Below are positions 7,339 to 14,353 of a DNA stretch of 14,353 bases, piece after piece. Origin of the DNA: Erysipelotrichaceae bacterium (GTDB lineage Bacteria > Bacillota_I > Bacilli_A > Erysipelotrichales > Erysipelotrichaceae); the NCBI GenBank assembly GCA_003520745.1, contig DOUE01000026.1, forward strand, positions 75,838 through 90,190, read 5' to 3'. The notes beneath the pieces were generated by a model. It had not been told where the DNA came from and ran no database searches. It saw only the letters and a list, made by a program, of their open reading frames with translations. How positions within the stretch are numbered: position 1 is the stretch's first letter; every line of letters begins with the position of its first letter. Made by a program: the position numbers and the translations under genes.

Positions 7339-7363
7339 AAAGGGAGAAAACAAGGAGAAAATT

Positions 7364-8191
7364 ATGATAGGAACGATTCTCGTCATCGATGATTTCACAA
7401 TTCCCCAATTGGATCGTAAACGGACGCTACGAATCTATCTTCCGCCCGGATACGAAACAAGCGGGAAACCTTACCCCGTCCTCTATATGCACGATGCGCA
7501 GAACATCTACGGCGGGAAGAACGGTTTGGGAGGAAACCCCTGGAACGTCCATCTTGAACTGGAGGCTCTGATGAGACAAGGGTTCGAAGGTATGATCGTG
7601 GTCGGGATCGACAATGGGGGGATGGAGCGTTTCAGTGAATATTCCCCTTGGCCGGGGAAGGACCTGGAATCGTTGCTGGACGTCGGCCGTATGTCTTCGC
7701 TGCATTTCGACCAATTAGGAGGTCGCGGCTTCCGGTACATCGATTTCCTTTGCGACACCTTGAAACCGTATATCGATGAACGCTTTAACACCCGACCCGA
7801 TAAAAACGATACCTGGATCGGCGGCAGTTCGATGGGAGGCTACATCAGTCTTGCGGCGGGACTCTCACGACCCGATGTTTTCGGACATGTCCTTTGTTTC
7901 TCCGGGGCGTTTTGGTTCAATGAAGAGGCGATGAAGTCATACATCGTTCACCGTGGCGCCGATGAATCCATGACGATCTACATGGACATCGGGACAAACG
8001 AGACAAGCAATGCGGATCGTCCGGATTTCCCCGCGATCTACGTGGAAACCAACCGCAGGGTGTATGAAACCTTGCGCAACGTCGGCTTCGACGAAAACCA
8101 CCTGAAGTTTCTTGTGTTTGAAGGGCATACGCATGACGAGAAGTACTGGCAGATGCGTTTCGCATCCGCCCTGACCGAATCCTTTCAGTAA
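7364..8191 (+). CDS. Esterase of the esterase D / enterochelin esterase-like family
   Basis: A 275-residue alpha/beta-fold esterase. Visible: LRIYLPPGY (22-30) and the first core strand YPVLYMHDAQN (37-47), both standard for this family; the nucleophile elbow GGSSMGG gives Ser156; the acid region is DIGTNE (208-213); and the catalytic His is probably His257 in THDEKYWQMR, matching the family's H-x-E-x-x-W ending. No signal peptide is seen, so it acts in the cytosol on an unknown ester. I chose ATG 7364, with AAGGAG 6 bases upstream and TATAAT before that; a longer frame to 7277 has no ribosome binding site and would include the promoter. It is transcribed alone, diverging from the two-component operon and converging on glmM. 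Confidence 0.88.
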   Translation: MIGTILVIDDFTIPQLDRKRTLRIYLPPGYETSGKPYPVLYMHDAQNIYGGKNGLGGNPWNVHLELEALMRQGFEGMIVVGIDNGGMERFSEYSPWPGKDLESLLDVGRMSSLHFDQLGGRGFRYIDFLCDTLKPYIDERFNTRPDKNDTWIGGSSMGGYISLAAGLSRPDVFGHVLCFSGAFWFNEEAMKSYIVHRGADESMTIYMDIGTNETSNADRPDFPAIYVETNRRVYETLRNVGFDENHLKFLVFEGHTHDEKYWQMRFASALTESFQ

Positions 8192-8215
8192 AAAACAGTT
8201 CGCGAGAACTGTTTT
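8192..8215. terminator. Bidirectional terminator between the esterase and glmM
   Basis: A 10-bp perfect stem, aaaacagttc with gaactgtttt, closed by a 4-base loop. It starts directly after the esterase stop and reaches the last base of the glmM stop. The A-rich arm becomes a six-T tail on the minus strand, so it is stronger for glmM. Confidence 0.88.
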
Positions 8216-9549
8216 CAGATTCCTTTGCTTTGAATCAACGCTACGCATTGTCCGACATATTTCGCACAAAGCTCGTCGGTTTTGGCTTCGACCATGACGC
8301 GTACCAGCGGTTCGGTCCCGGAGGGGCGAACCAGGATCCTGCCTTCATCCCCGAGTTCTTCCTGGATCTTGTTCGTCATTTCCAGCAAGTCCCTGTCGTG
8401 CAGGGCTTTTTGCTTATCCTTCACTTTCACGTTTTTCAAGAGCTGCGGATAAATGTACACGTCTTCCGTGATTTTCGAGATCGCTTGTTTCTTATGACTC
8501 ATGACTTCTAGCAGTTTCAATGCCGTCAAGAGGCCGTCACCGGTGGTGGCGTGTTGCTTGAAGATGATGTGGCCGGATTGTTCGCCGCCCAATTGATAGT
8601 CGTTTTGCACCATGCATTCATAGACATATTTATCGCCGACCTGGGTTTGTTCAAAGTCGATCCCGGCGCGTTCCAGCGCCTTATAGCACCCGAGGTTCGC
8701 CATGACCGTGGTCACGACCTTGTTTTTAACCAAGAGCCCCTGTTCTTTCATGTGGACGCCGCAGGCGTAGATGATCTTGTCCCCGTCCACCAGGTTACCT
8801 GACTCGTCGACCGCGATCAAACGATCCGCGTCGCCGTCGAAAGCCAGTCCCAGGTTCGCTTTCACGCCCTTCACCAAGGCTTGGAGCGATTGGGGGTGGG
8901 TGGATCCGCAGTGGGTGTTGATGTTGATGCCGTCGGGTTGGTTATGGATGAGGATGCAATGGGCGCCGAAGGAAGTCAATACGTCGTACGCGCTCGTCGT
9001 CGCCGATCCGTTGGCCGTATCCAAGGCGAGGGTCATCTCGCTCAGGTCCATGGTAAACAACGATTTGAGATGGTCCGTATAGCGTTTGAGCCCTTCGCGA
9101 TAATCGAACACCCTTCCGATCTTCTCGTCTTCCGCATAGGGGATGTCGATCTTGTGGTCGATGAACGCTTCGATTTCCAATTCTAGGTCGTTGCTGATCT
9201 TGACCCCTTGGTGGTTGAAGACCTTGATGCCGTTGTCGTAGAACGGATTATGGCTTGCGGAAATCATGACCCCGCAGTCGAAGTCGTCCAACCCGGTCAG
9301 ATAGGCGACCGCCGGGGTCGGAACGACCTTAAGGCAATAGACATCCGCACCCGATGCGCTCGCACCAGCCGCCAACGCCGCTTCAAACATGCTCGAGGAA
9401 AGACGCGTGTCCATCCCGATCAGAATCTTGCCGTGTTTTTCTTTTGAGAACGCATACCCGAGATAACGTCCGACGGCGAACGCCGTTTCGACGCGCAGTG
9501 TTTCATTCGCTTTTCCGCGGATTCCGTCCGTACCGAAATATTTACCCAT
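8215..9549 (-). CDS. glmM: Phosphoglucosamine mutase
   Basis: Converts glucosamine-6-phosphate to glucosamine-1-phosphate, the step before UDP-GlcNAc, for peptidoglycan. The 444-residue length is normal. It opens with the GKYFGTDGIRG signature (2-12). The catalytic phosphoserine is Ser99 in ISASHNP, the Mg2+ loop DGDADR is at 238-243, the sugar loop GGEQSGH at 321-327 and the phosphate-binding loop RPSGTEPLVR at 408-417. All are intact, which separates GlmM from general phosphomannomutases. A TAGGGGG site in the 8-base gap after cdaR sets the start. It is the last gene of cdaA-cdaR-glmM; in Bacillota GlmM can bind and inhibit CdaA, which fits the linkage. It ends in TGA at the bidirectional terminator. 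Confidence 0.97.
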   Translation of the reverse strand: MGKYFGTDGIRGKANETLRVETAFAVGRYLGYAFSKEKHGKILIGMDTRLSSSMFEAALAAGASASGADVYCLKVVPTPAVAYLTGLDDFDCGVMISASHNPFYDNGIKVFNHQGVKISNDLELEIEAFIDHKIDIPYAEDEKIGRVFDYREGLKRYTDHLKSLFTMDLSEMTLALDTANGSATTSAYDVLTSFGAHCILIHNQPDGININTHCGSTHPQSLQALVKGVKANLGLAFDGDADRLIAVDESGNLVDGDKIIYACGVHMKEQGLLVKNKVVTTVMANLGCYKALERAGIDFEQTQVGDKYVYECMVQNDYQLGGEQSGHIIFKQHATTGDGLLTALKLLEVMSHKKQAISKITEDVYIYPQLLKNVKVKDKQKALHDRDLLEMTNKIQEELGDEGRILVRPSGTEPLVRVMVEAKTDELCAKYVGQCVALIQSKGI

Positions 9550-9557
9550 GGTTCCCC

Positions 9558-10925
9558 CTATTTAGTGACGATGATGTCGATCGTTTGTTTTTGAATCGTA
9601 TAGCGTACAAGATTGTTCGTTCCCGTGATGTAGAGCGTCACGGTTTGTTCGCCCAAGCCCACATCCTTCATGTCGATGTAGATGGAAATGTCGTCCGCGG
9701 TGATGGAATCCACATTGGATTGCGTTCCGAAGAGATCGACGTTGGCGTAGGCTTCCAAAGGGTTCACCAGGGTGAATTGGTAACCGTTCACGTTGTTGCG
9801 GTAGTCGATCGGGAGATTCTCGATCGTGCGTGTCACCGCATCGCCGAGTTTGATGTTCATGCTGACGCGCGTGACGCTGGATTTACGGACGCCGCTGGGC
9901 AGGTTGATTTCCGCCACCTGCACCGTATCGGAGGTCAGCGTCGTCACGTTGATGGGGATCTGGATGGAATCGATCGTTTGCAGGATCGATTCGGAAGCAT
10001 AGAGCGTCACCGCCTGTTGATCCAACGCGATCGATTCGATGGCTTTCCCGTTGGGGATTTCCCCTTGCGGGATGATGACGACCGAAACGGACTTGTTGGG
10101 GTTGGTGACGACGACCGTGGCGTAGATGGATGAGGGGATGATATCCACATCCATGCGATTCCCTTGTTGGTCATAGGCGACCAAGATCGCATCCTGGCTG
10201 AAACTAGCATCGACGCCGGTGACGTCGATCAACGCCTTGACGTTCCCGATCTTCTCGATGGTCGACTGGGAAGCGCGGATGATGACTTCGGTGGTCTCGA
10301 AGGTCGGGATGCCGAGTTCGAATTCCTGGTTCATTTTGTCGGTGTTCACGAAATCGTATCCGACGTTGAACTGTTGGGAGATTTTCTTCTTGATGGTGAC
10401 GACGGCGGTGGAAGGTTGCAGCACGACATCGACGCGCGAAGAGAAATCCTTCGCACTCAGATTGACTTCGTGGGTGCCTTCGACCAAACCGGTTAGGTCG
10501 GCGACGACGGAATAGGCTTTTTGATTGGTGACCAACTGGATGTCCGCATACTCCCCGACCAACAACGCGTTGACCTGGGTCGGCAGACCGGAGATTTCAT
10601 AGACCTCGTCGTTGGCGATGACGGTCACGGGGATGTTGTTGATCTTTCCGCCGGCCGTGATCTGCGACTCGAAGAAGAGTTCCCCGAGATTATAGTTGAT
10701 GAAAACATACATGAGGATCGCCAAAACCAAGGCGACGGATTTACTGAAACGGTTAAACAAAACCTTGTCGAACGCCGTGCTGAACCAACGGATGATCCGT
10801 ATTACGGTGTTCTCGATGCTCTCATACGTGCGTGCGACACGTTGCCCTTGCGAAGCGATGGCTTTCGCCAACTCCAGTTTATCCTCTTGCGGTTTACTCT
10901 GCTTCTGCACTCTTTGTCTTGCCAT
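9558..10925 (-). CDS. cdaR: CdaA regulator CdaR (YbbR-domain protein) with long cytosolic N-terminus
   Basis: 455 residues: a cytosolic basic/helical segment (1-60), one membrane helix (about 62-80), then an extracytoplasmic part made of about four YbbR repeats (near 95-178, 185-273, 278-358 and 364-453), each with a beta-rich pattern and phrases such as INNIPVTV, IPQGEIPNGKAIESI and IENLPIDY. In Bacillota CdaR binds CdaA and modulates c-di-AMP synthesis. Typical YbbR proteins begin almost at the membrane helix, so the first 60 residues are an addition; the start is secure because ATG overlaps the cdaA stop (TAATG) behind GGGAGGTGA. Coupled translation suggests fixed stoichiometry with CdaA. 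The domain assignment is firm; repeat borders are approximate. Confidence 0.93.
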   Translation of the reverse strand: MARQRVQKQSKPQEDKLELAKAIASQGQRVARTYESIENTVIRIIRWFSTAFDKVLFNRFSKSVALVLAILMYVFINYNLGELFFESQITAGGKINNIPVTVIANDEVYEISGLPTQVNALLVGEYADIQLVTNQKAYSVVADLTGLVEGTHEVNLSAKDFSSRVDVVLQPSTAVVTIKKKISQQFNVGYDFVNTDKMNQEFELGIPTFETTEVIIRASQSTIEKIGNVKALIDVTGVDASFSQDAILVAYDQQGNRMDVDIIPSSIYATVVVTNPNKSVSVVIIPQGEIPNGKAIESIALDQQAVTLYASESILQTIDSIQIPINVTTLTSDTVQVAEINLPSGVRKSSVTRVSMNIKLGDAVTRTIENLPIDYRNNVNGYQFTLVNPLEAYANVDLFGTQSNVDSITADDISIYIDMKDVGLGEQTVTLYITGTNNLVRYTIQKQTIDIIVTK

Positions 10926-12112
10926 TAGGCTTCACCTCCCTTATCACTGTCGGAAAGTGTTCCCTTATCCTCAAGATCCAACGTTTCGGTCTGGGTTTTC
11001 TTCTTTGTCTTCTTTTCCCGGATCACTTCGACGATTTCCTCGGCTTTGATCTTCTCGTCTTGTTGATCATGGACCCGGGTCGCATCCGCCAACAATTCAT
11101 CGAGCAGATGTTCCTGGTCGCTCACGACCTCTTTGCTTTCTTCTTTGACTTCCTCTTTGATCTCGACGACGGTCGGTTTCTTCCGCTTGGTTTGCTTGGA
11201 TTCCAATTTAAACAATTCCGCCAAGCGGCTTGTCCGCCTCGGCTCGATCGACGTACCGACGCTTTCGACCGGTTGACCGCTTTCGCTGAGTTTGATCACC
11301 GGAACTTCCGTTTTCTTTCGGATCGGGTTCAGTTCCTTCTCGGAATGCAGGATGTGTTTTTCAAGGAACTCATGCAAGCTTTCCTTCGTCATGGTCGTCA
11401 ACTTCCCGTCGACCGCGACGCTGACGCGACCGGTCTGTTCGCTCACGACGATCGTGATCGAATCGGTGATTTCGCTGATTCCGATCGCGGCGCGATGACG
11501 CGCCCCGTAGCGGGTCGGTAAATCCAAGGAAGTCGGCGGGAAATACGCCGAGGCGCACGCGATGCGATCCCCCTGGATGATGACGGCGCCGTCATGCAAA
11601 GGGGTCGACGTGACGAAAATCGAAGTCAGGAGTTCGGAGGTGACGATCGAATTCAAGATCGTCCCGGTATGTACGAAATCATTCAGGGAGTGGCCTTGTT
11701 CAAGGGTGATCAGAGCGCCGGTCTGGCTCGCGGACATTTGGTCGACGGATTTCTCGATCTCTTCGACCAGTTTCACGCGTTCGTTGCCGGACAAGGTGGA
11801 AATGCGCGAGAAGATGCTCGTCTTCCCGAGTTTCTCCAGTAATCCGCGGATTTCAGGCTGGAAGATGATGATGACGGCCAGAAACCCCCAGGTGACAAAG
11901 ATGTCCGCCACCCAAGCGACCGTCTGTAACCCGAAAAAATTCGCAAAAGCGCGGACCAGCAGAATCAGGAAGATCCCTTTGAAAATCTGCGTCGTCCGCG
12001 AATTATTCCGTACGAGTTTAATCGTATAGTAAAGCAAAATCCACATGATCAGGATGTCGAAAAACATCCTAAGCAAGGTAATTATCGTTTGTATGGTTTG
12101 ATAATTAAGCAT
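10925..12112 (-). CDS. cdaA: Diadenylate cyclase CdaA with extended charged C-terminal tail
   Basis: Makes c-di-AMP from two ATP, at the membrane. The N-terminus has three hydrophobic helices (about 7-33, 42-60, 66-85) followed by FQPEIR. The DAC domain (about 100-260) has both catalytic signatures: DGAVII (174-179) and RHRAA (205-209), with LHDG and SVAVDG in place. CdaA proteins are usually near 270-280 residues; this one has 395, because residues 262-395 form a Lys/Glu-rich tail with predicted helical stretches (for example VVEIKEEVKEESKEVV) and no recognisable domain. The ATG follows AAGGAGG with 7-base spacing. It is the first gene of the cdaA-cdaR-glmM operon, an order widespread in Bacillota. 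Confidence 0.96.
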   Translation of the reverse strand: MLNYQTIQTIITLLRMFFDILIMWILLYYTIKLVRNNSRTTQIFKGIFLILLVRAFANFFGLQTVAWVADIFVTWGFLAVIIIFQPEIRGLLEKLGKTSIFSRISTLSGNERVKLVEEIEKSVDQMSASQTGALITLEQGHSLNDFVHTGTILNSIVTSELLTSIFVTSTPLHDGAVIIQGDRIACASAYFPPTSLDLPTRYGARHRAAIGISEITDSITIVVSEQTGRVSVAVDGKLTTMTKESLHEFLEKHILHSEKELNPIRKKTEVPVIKLSESGQPVESVGTSIEPRRTSRLAELFKLESKQTKRKKPTVVEIKEEVKEESKEVVSDQEHLLDELLADATRVHDQQDEKIKAEEIVEVIREKKTKKKTQTETLDLEDKGTLSDSDKGGEA

Positions 12113-12135
12113 GTGGGGTCCTCCTTGGCTGTTTT

Positions 12136-12141
12136 ATTATA
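12136..12141 (-). promoter_or_regulatory. Extended -10 promoter element of the cdaA-cdaR-glmM operon
   Basis: Minus-strand TGTTATAAT is a perfect TATAAT with the extended TG. It lies 23 bases before the cdaA start. No good -35 is seen; an A-rich tract stands upstream instead. Confidence 0.6.
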
Positions 12142-12164
12142 ACATATTTTCTTTTTTTTAAACC

Positions 12165-12893
12165 CTAGCGCAGGGAACTTAGCCAGTCCGCGATGAAATC
12201 GAGAATGATTTCCCGTTGCTTAAGCGGCGTGATCGAAGCGACCGAGTCGTCGCGCATCAACCCGTAGCTCCCGAACTGGGAATGGTTGGCCCCTCCGATG
12301 ACGTAGAACTCGGTGCTCGCGGGGAATTTCTTACGGTTCTTGGCGAAATCCGCTTCCGTCATGACCGCATCCAACTGTGCGTTAAGACTTAAGGAGGGAT
12401 GGCTTTCATCCGACAAATCGTCCGCCGGATAAGACGCCAGATACACCGTCCCCAGGATGCGCGGATCGATCGGCGCCAACTTCGAGCCGAACGCCCCGCC
12501 CAACGAATGGCCGATCAAGACCCATTCGCTGATTTCCAGATTATTCATGACGCGGATGCCGCTCTTCCAATCCAAAAACGCGAAATTCAACGGGAATTTC
12601 ACGATGACGACCGTACTGTCGAAACGCAGCGCGGTTTCACGCGCCAGCGGGAGATAGGCTTCGGGTTCGACCAGACCGCCGGGATAAATCAAAAAGCCGA
12701 GTTCAGACTTCGCGGTCGGCGTGGATACGATGATTTCCTTCGCGTTCTCCGTCAACTCGATATCCGTGGCGTCATAGACATCCAACGCCTCTTGACTGGG
12801 CTTATAGGAGCGGCCAAGATAAATCACGGTCGAGAAGATCAAAATGACGATCAACGTTGTATAAAATGCAATGCGGGGACGTTTTCTTTTCAT
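12165..12893 (-). CDS. Membrane-anchored alpha/beta hydrolase
   Basis: 242 residues. A basic start (MKRKRPR) and one hydrophobic helix (about 9-26) form a signal anchor, so the catalytic domain should face outward. The core opens with FLIYPGGLVEPEAYLPLA (67-84), a phrase I recall from a family of Gram-positive hydrolases; the nucleophile elbow GHSLGG (128-133) gives Ser130; and His204 in GGANHSQFG is the likely catalytic His. The protein is short and the substrate is unknown. I chose ATG 12893-12891 behind AGGTGA; a GTG three codons upstream overlaps that site. The TAG stop lies 52 bases before cdaA on the same strand with no clear terminator, so read-through into cdaA is possible. Confidence 0.85.
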   Translation of the reverse strand: MKRKRPRIAFYTTLIVILIFSTVIYLGRSYKPSQEALDVYDATDIELTENAKEIIVSTPTAKSELGFLIYPGGLVEPEAYLPLARETALRFDSTVVIVKFPLNFAFLDWKSGIRVMNNLEISEWVLIGHSLGGAFGSKLAPIDPRILGTVYLASYPADDLSDESHPSLSLNAQLDAVMTEADFAKNRKKFPASTEFYVIGGANHSQFGSYGLMRDDSVASITPLKQREIILDFIADWLSSLR

Positions 12894-12932
12894 ATTTTTC
12901 ACCTGTTGTTAGGGTATCATGAAACAACGGAT

Positions 12933-12959
12933 TTTGCACGCGGCGAGAATCATTTGCAC
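12933..12959. repeat. Direct repeat TTTGCAC, two copies 20 bases apart
   Basis: TTTGCAC occurs at 12933-12939 and 12953-12959 in the gap between the divergent hydrolase and traB-like genes. The second copy overlaps the -35 box of the traB-like promoter, so it could be an operator, but two 7-base copies may be chance. Confidence 0.3.
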
Positions 12960-12982
12960 TTCGTTTTCACTTTCTCTATAAT
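12954..12982 (+). promoter_or_regulatory. Promoter of the TraB-family gene
   Basis: TTGCAC (12954-12959) and a perfect TATAAT (12977-12982) are 17 bases apart; the ATG lies 21 bases downstream of the -10. Confidence 0.65.
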
Positions 12983-13003
12983 GATGAAAGAAAGCAGGCC
13001 TCT

Positions 13004-14152
13004 ATGATCGAACATATCGTATTAGAAAACAAAGAAATCTACTTGATCGGAACCGCCCATGTCTCGCAGGAAAGCGCGGACGAAGTCCGTCGGGTCGTCG
13101 AAGAAGTCCAACCGGACGCCGTCGCGATCGAGTTGGACAAGGGCAGATATCAAGCGCTCACCGACGGGAAGAGCTGGGAGAAGATGGATATCACGCAGAT
13201 CATCAAACAGAAGAAAGTCGGTTTCCTGCTGGCCAACATCGTCTTGTCTTCCTATCAGGACCGTTTGGCGAAACAGATGGATGTGCGGGTCGGCGAAGAG
13301 ATGCGGACCGCGATCCAACTCGCCACGGAGTTGAATCTTAAAGTGGAGTGCATCGACCGGGACATCCAGACCACGTTTCTGCGCATCTGGCGCTCGATGC
13401 GATGGTTGGATAAATGGAACCTCTTGGTCGCACTGATCGGTTCGGCCTTCGATACGGAAAAAATCTCGGAAGCCGAGATCGAGAACCTGAAACAAGGGGA
13501 TCTGATCACGTCGATGATGAGCGAGTTCTCGGGGAAGTTCCCCGGCATCGTCGAAACCCTGGTGTATGAACGCGACCGCGTGATGGCATACTCGCTGAAA
13601 CACAGCCGCCGCAAGAAGATCGTCGCGGTGGTCGGGGCCGCCCATGTCCAAGGGATCCTGAAGAACATCCATAACGACTATGAACTGCAACCTTTGCTTG
13701 AACTTCCGAAGAAGTCGAACCTATCGAAACTGAGCCAATACATCGTCCCCGGCCTTCTTGTCGTCCTGTTGGTCGCGGCGGCTTGGAAAGTCCCTTCGTT
13801 GGCGATGGATACGATCCTCCGCTTCGTCTTGATCAACGGGACGTTCGCGGCCCTCGGCACGATGGTCGCCCTGGGTCATCCCTTCAGTATCCTGACCGCC
13901 TTCGTCATGGCGCCCCTTGGCGCGTTGAGTCCGTTTCTGGCCACCGGATGGTTCGCGGGCTTGATGGAAGCCTGGGTCCATAAACCCAAGGTCGAGGATT
14001 TCCTTAGGATCAACACCGACGCGTCCACCCTTAAGGGGTTCTGGAAGAACCGTGTCTTGCGGATCTTGATGGTGGTGGTCTTCGCGAACCTCTTCGCCAC
14101 GGTCGGGACGTTTGTGATTTCGGCCGAACTCCTCTCCAAAATCTTCAACTAA
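13004..14152 (+). CDS. TraB/PrgY-family membrane protein
   Basis: 382 residues, close to the length of enterococcal PrgY. The soluble N-terminal domain (1-225) opens with YLIGTAHVSQES (His19) and AIELDKGRY (42-50), and closes with VYERDRVMA and VVGAAHVQGI (His214). The paired GxxH motifs and Glu43 link it to the TIKI-type metalloprotease-like fold. The C-terminal part (about 247-375) holds about four hydrophobic helices. PrgY and TraB reduce self-produced sex pheromone on conjugative plasmids, but chromosomal members are common and their role is mostly unknown. No plasmid genes or pheromone precursor are seen here. The gene is single, with a weak AGG ribosome binding site and its own promoter and terminator. 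Family is clear; function is not. Confidence 0.9.
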   Translation: MIEHIVLENKEIYLIGTAHVSQESADEVRRVVEEVQPDAVAIELDKGRYQALTDGKSWEKMDITQIIKQKKVGFLLANIVLSSYQDRLAKQMDVRVGEEMRTAIQLATELNLKVECIDRDIQTTFLRIWRSMRWLDKWNLLVALIGSAFDTEKISEAEIENLKQGDLITSMMSEFSGKFPGIVETLVYERDRVMAYSLKHSRRKKIVAVVGAAHVQGILKNIHNDYELQPLLELPKKSNLSKLSQYIVPGLLVVLLVAAAWKVPSLAMDTILRFVLINGTFAALGTMVALGHPFSILTAFVMAPLGALSPFLATGWFAGLMEAWVHKPKVEDFLRINTDASTLKGFWKNRVLRILMVVVFANLFATVGTFVISAELLSKIFN

Positions 14153-14156
14153 CAAG

Positions 14157-14182
14157 AGAAAACAGGCAAGCGCCTGTTTTCT
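14157..14182. terminator. Bidirectional terminator between the TraB-family gene and the nucleotidyltransferase gene
   Basis: An 11-bp perfect stem, agaaaacaggc with gcctgttttct, and a 4-base loop, four bases after the plus-strand stop. Its last base is part of the opposing gene's TAA stop. Both arms supply a T-rich tail. Confidence 0.87.
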
Positions 14183-14353
14183 TATTTCCAGAGATCGAAG
14201 GGATATTTCCCGTCTTCTTTCATTTTCGCCAACATCGCGACGACTTCGGGTTTGTCTTCGCGGTAGGTCACGCCGAACCAGCGTTCGGCGGAGGACAATA
14301 CTTTTACAGTTAAACTTCCTTCTTCCAGGCATTCCCCGATCATCGTCGGAAGG
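14182..14353 (-). CDS. C-terminal end of a sugar-phosphate nucleotidyltransferase (probable, partial)
   Basis: The frame is open from the right edge to TAA at 14184-14182 and encodes 56 residues. It reads LPTMIGECLEEG, then VKVLSSAERWFGVTYREDKP, and ends with GKYPFDLWK. This ending (an xWFGVTYxEDKP phrase followed by a short helix and YP..LW) is one I recall from Gram-positive NTP-transferase proteins that join a nucleotide to a sugar phosphate. The catalytic part lies outside the window, so the sugar and nucleotide are unknown. Base and codon use match the neighbours. Confidence 0.6.
   Translation of the reverse strand, partial: LPTMIGECLEEGSLTVKVLSSAERWFGVTYREDKPEVVAMLAKMKEDGKYPFDLWK

Noticed and set aside
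7277..7363. Longer N-terminus for the esterase
   Set aside because: It has no ribosome binding site and would include the promoter; the esterase fold begins after the ATG at 7364, which has AAGGAG.
9354..10133. Plus-strand frame of 259 codons opposite glmM and cdaR
   Set aside because: Antisense shadow spanning the junction of two well-supported genes, with low-complexity Asp/Arg/His/Val composition and no start signal.
13022..14332. Two long minus-strand open frames (222 and 203 codons) opposite the TraB-family gene
   Set aside because: They lie antisense to a clearly recognisable protein, have no ribosome binding sites or family motifs, and are Arg/Asp/His-rich as expected from the mirrored codons of a GC-balanced gene.
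1..14353. Mycoplasma-type genetic code (UGA as tryptophan)
   Set aside because: TGA ends at least five genes at positions confirmed by overlapping downstream starts or terminators, and TGG encodes the expected tryptophans.
1..14353. Mobile element, prophage, CRISPR or toxin-antitoxin content
   Set aside because: No transposase, integrase, terminal repeats, regularly spaced repeats or small paired genes were found; codon use looks uniform across the window.

Overview
The window is a compact, gene-dense stretch of bacterial chromosome. It carries eleven complete protein genes and two cut by the window edges, with no rRNA, tRNA, CRISPR array or insertion sequence that I can see. Gene content points to a walled Gram-positive bacterium (Bacillota): the cdaA-cdaR-glmM operon order, an MgtE magnesium channel, Ddl and a Mur ligase, a TraB/PrgY protein, AGGAGG-type ribosome binding sites and U-tailed hairpin terminators. 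UGA is a true stop: the response regulator, kinase, soluble hydrolase, Mur ligase and glmM genes all end in TGA, and tryptophan is TGG. This excludes the mycoplasma code. By eye the base composition is near 50% GC, so the exact lineage is open.

Left part, all minus strand, read right to left. An operon of four genes joined by very short overlaps or gaps starts at a promoter near 7255-7283: an OmpR-type response regulator, its histidine kinase (both resembling the CssR/CssS secretion-stress pair), an alpha/beta hydrolase, and a MurF-like ligase whose N-terminal third is a membrane domain. A strong terminator overlaps the end of the ligase. A new promoter right behind it drives a Nudix hydrolase, then ddl (D-Ala-D-Ala ligase), then mgtE, which runs off the left edge. 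mgtE may have its own promoter inside the ddl end and a structured leader.

Middle. A plus-strand esterase (7364-8191) diverges from the response regulator and converges on glmM, with a bidirectional terminator between them.

Right part. cdaA, cdaR (ybbR) and glmM form a minus-strand operon for c-di-AMP synthesis, its control and the GlcN-6-P to GlcN-1-P step of wall precursor synthesis. CdaA carries a long charged C-terminal tail and CdaR a cytosolic N-terminal extension, both unusual. Upstream is a membrane-anchored alpha/beta hydrolase. Diverging from it is a TraB/PrgY-family membrane protein, ending at another bidirectional terminator that faces the 3' end of a sugar nucleotidyltransferase.

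Common theme: envelope and wall-precursor work. GlmM feeds UDP-GlcNAc synthesis, Ddl makes the dipeptide a MurF enzyme uses, the kinase pair probably watches the envelope, and c-di-AMP links turgor and wall state. No gap between genes exceeds 300 bases; the longest are the two divergent promoter regions, 7238-7363 and 12894-13003.
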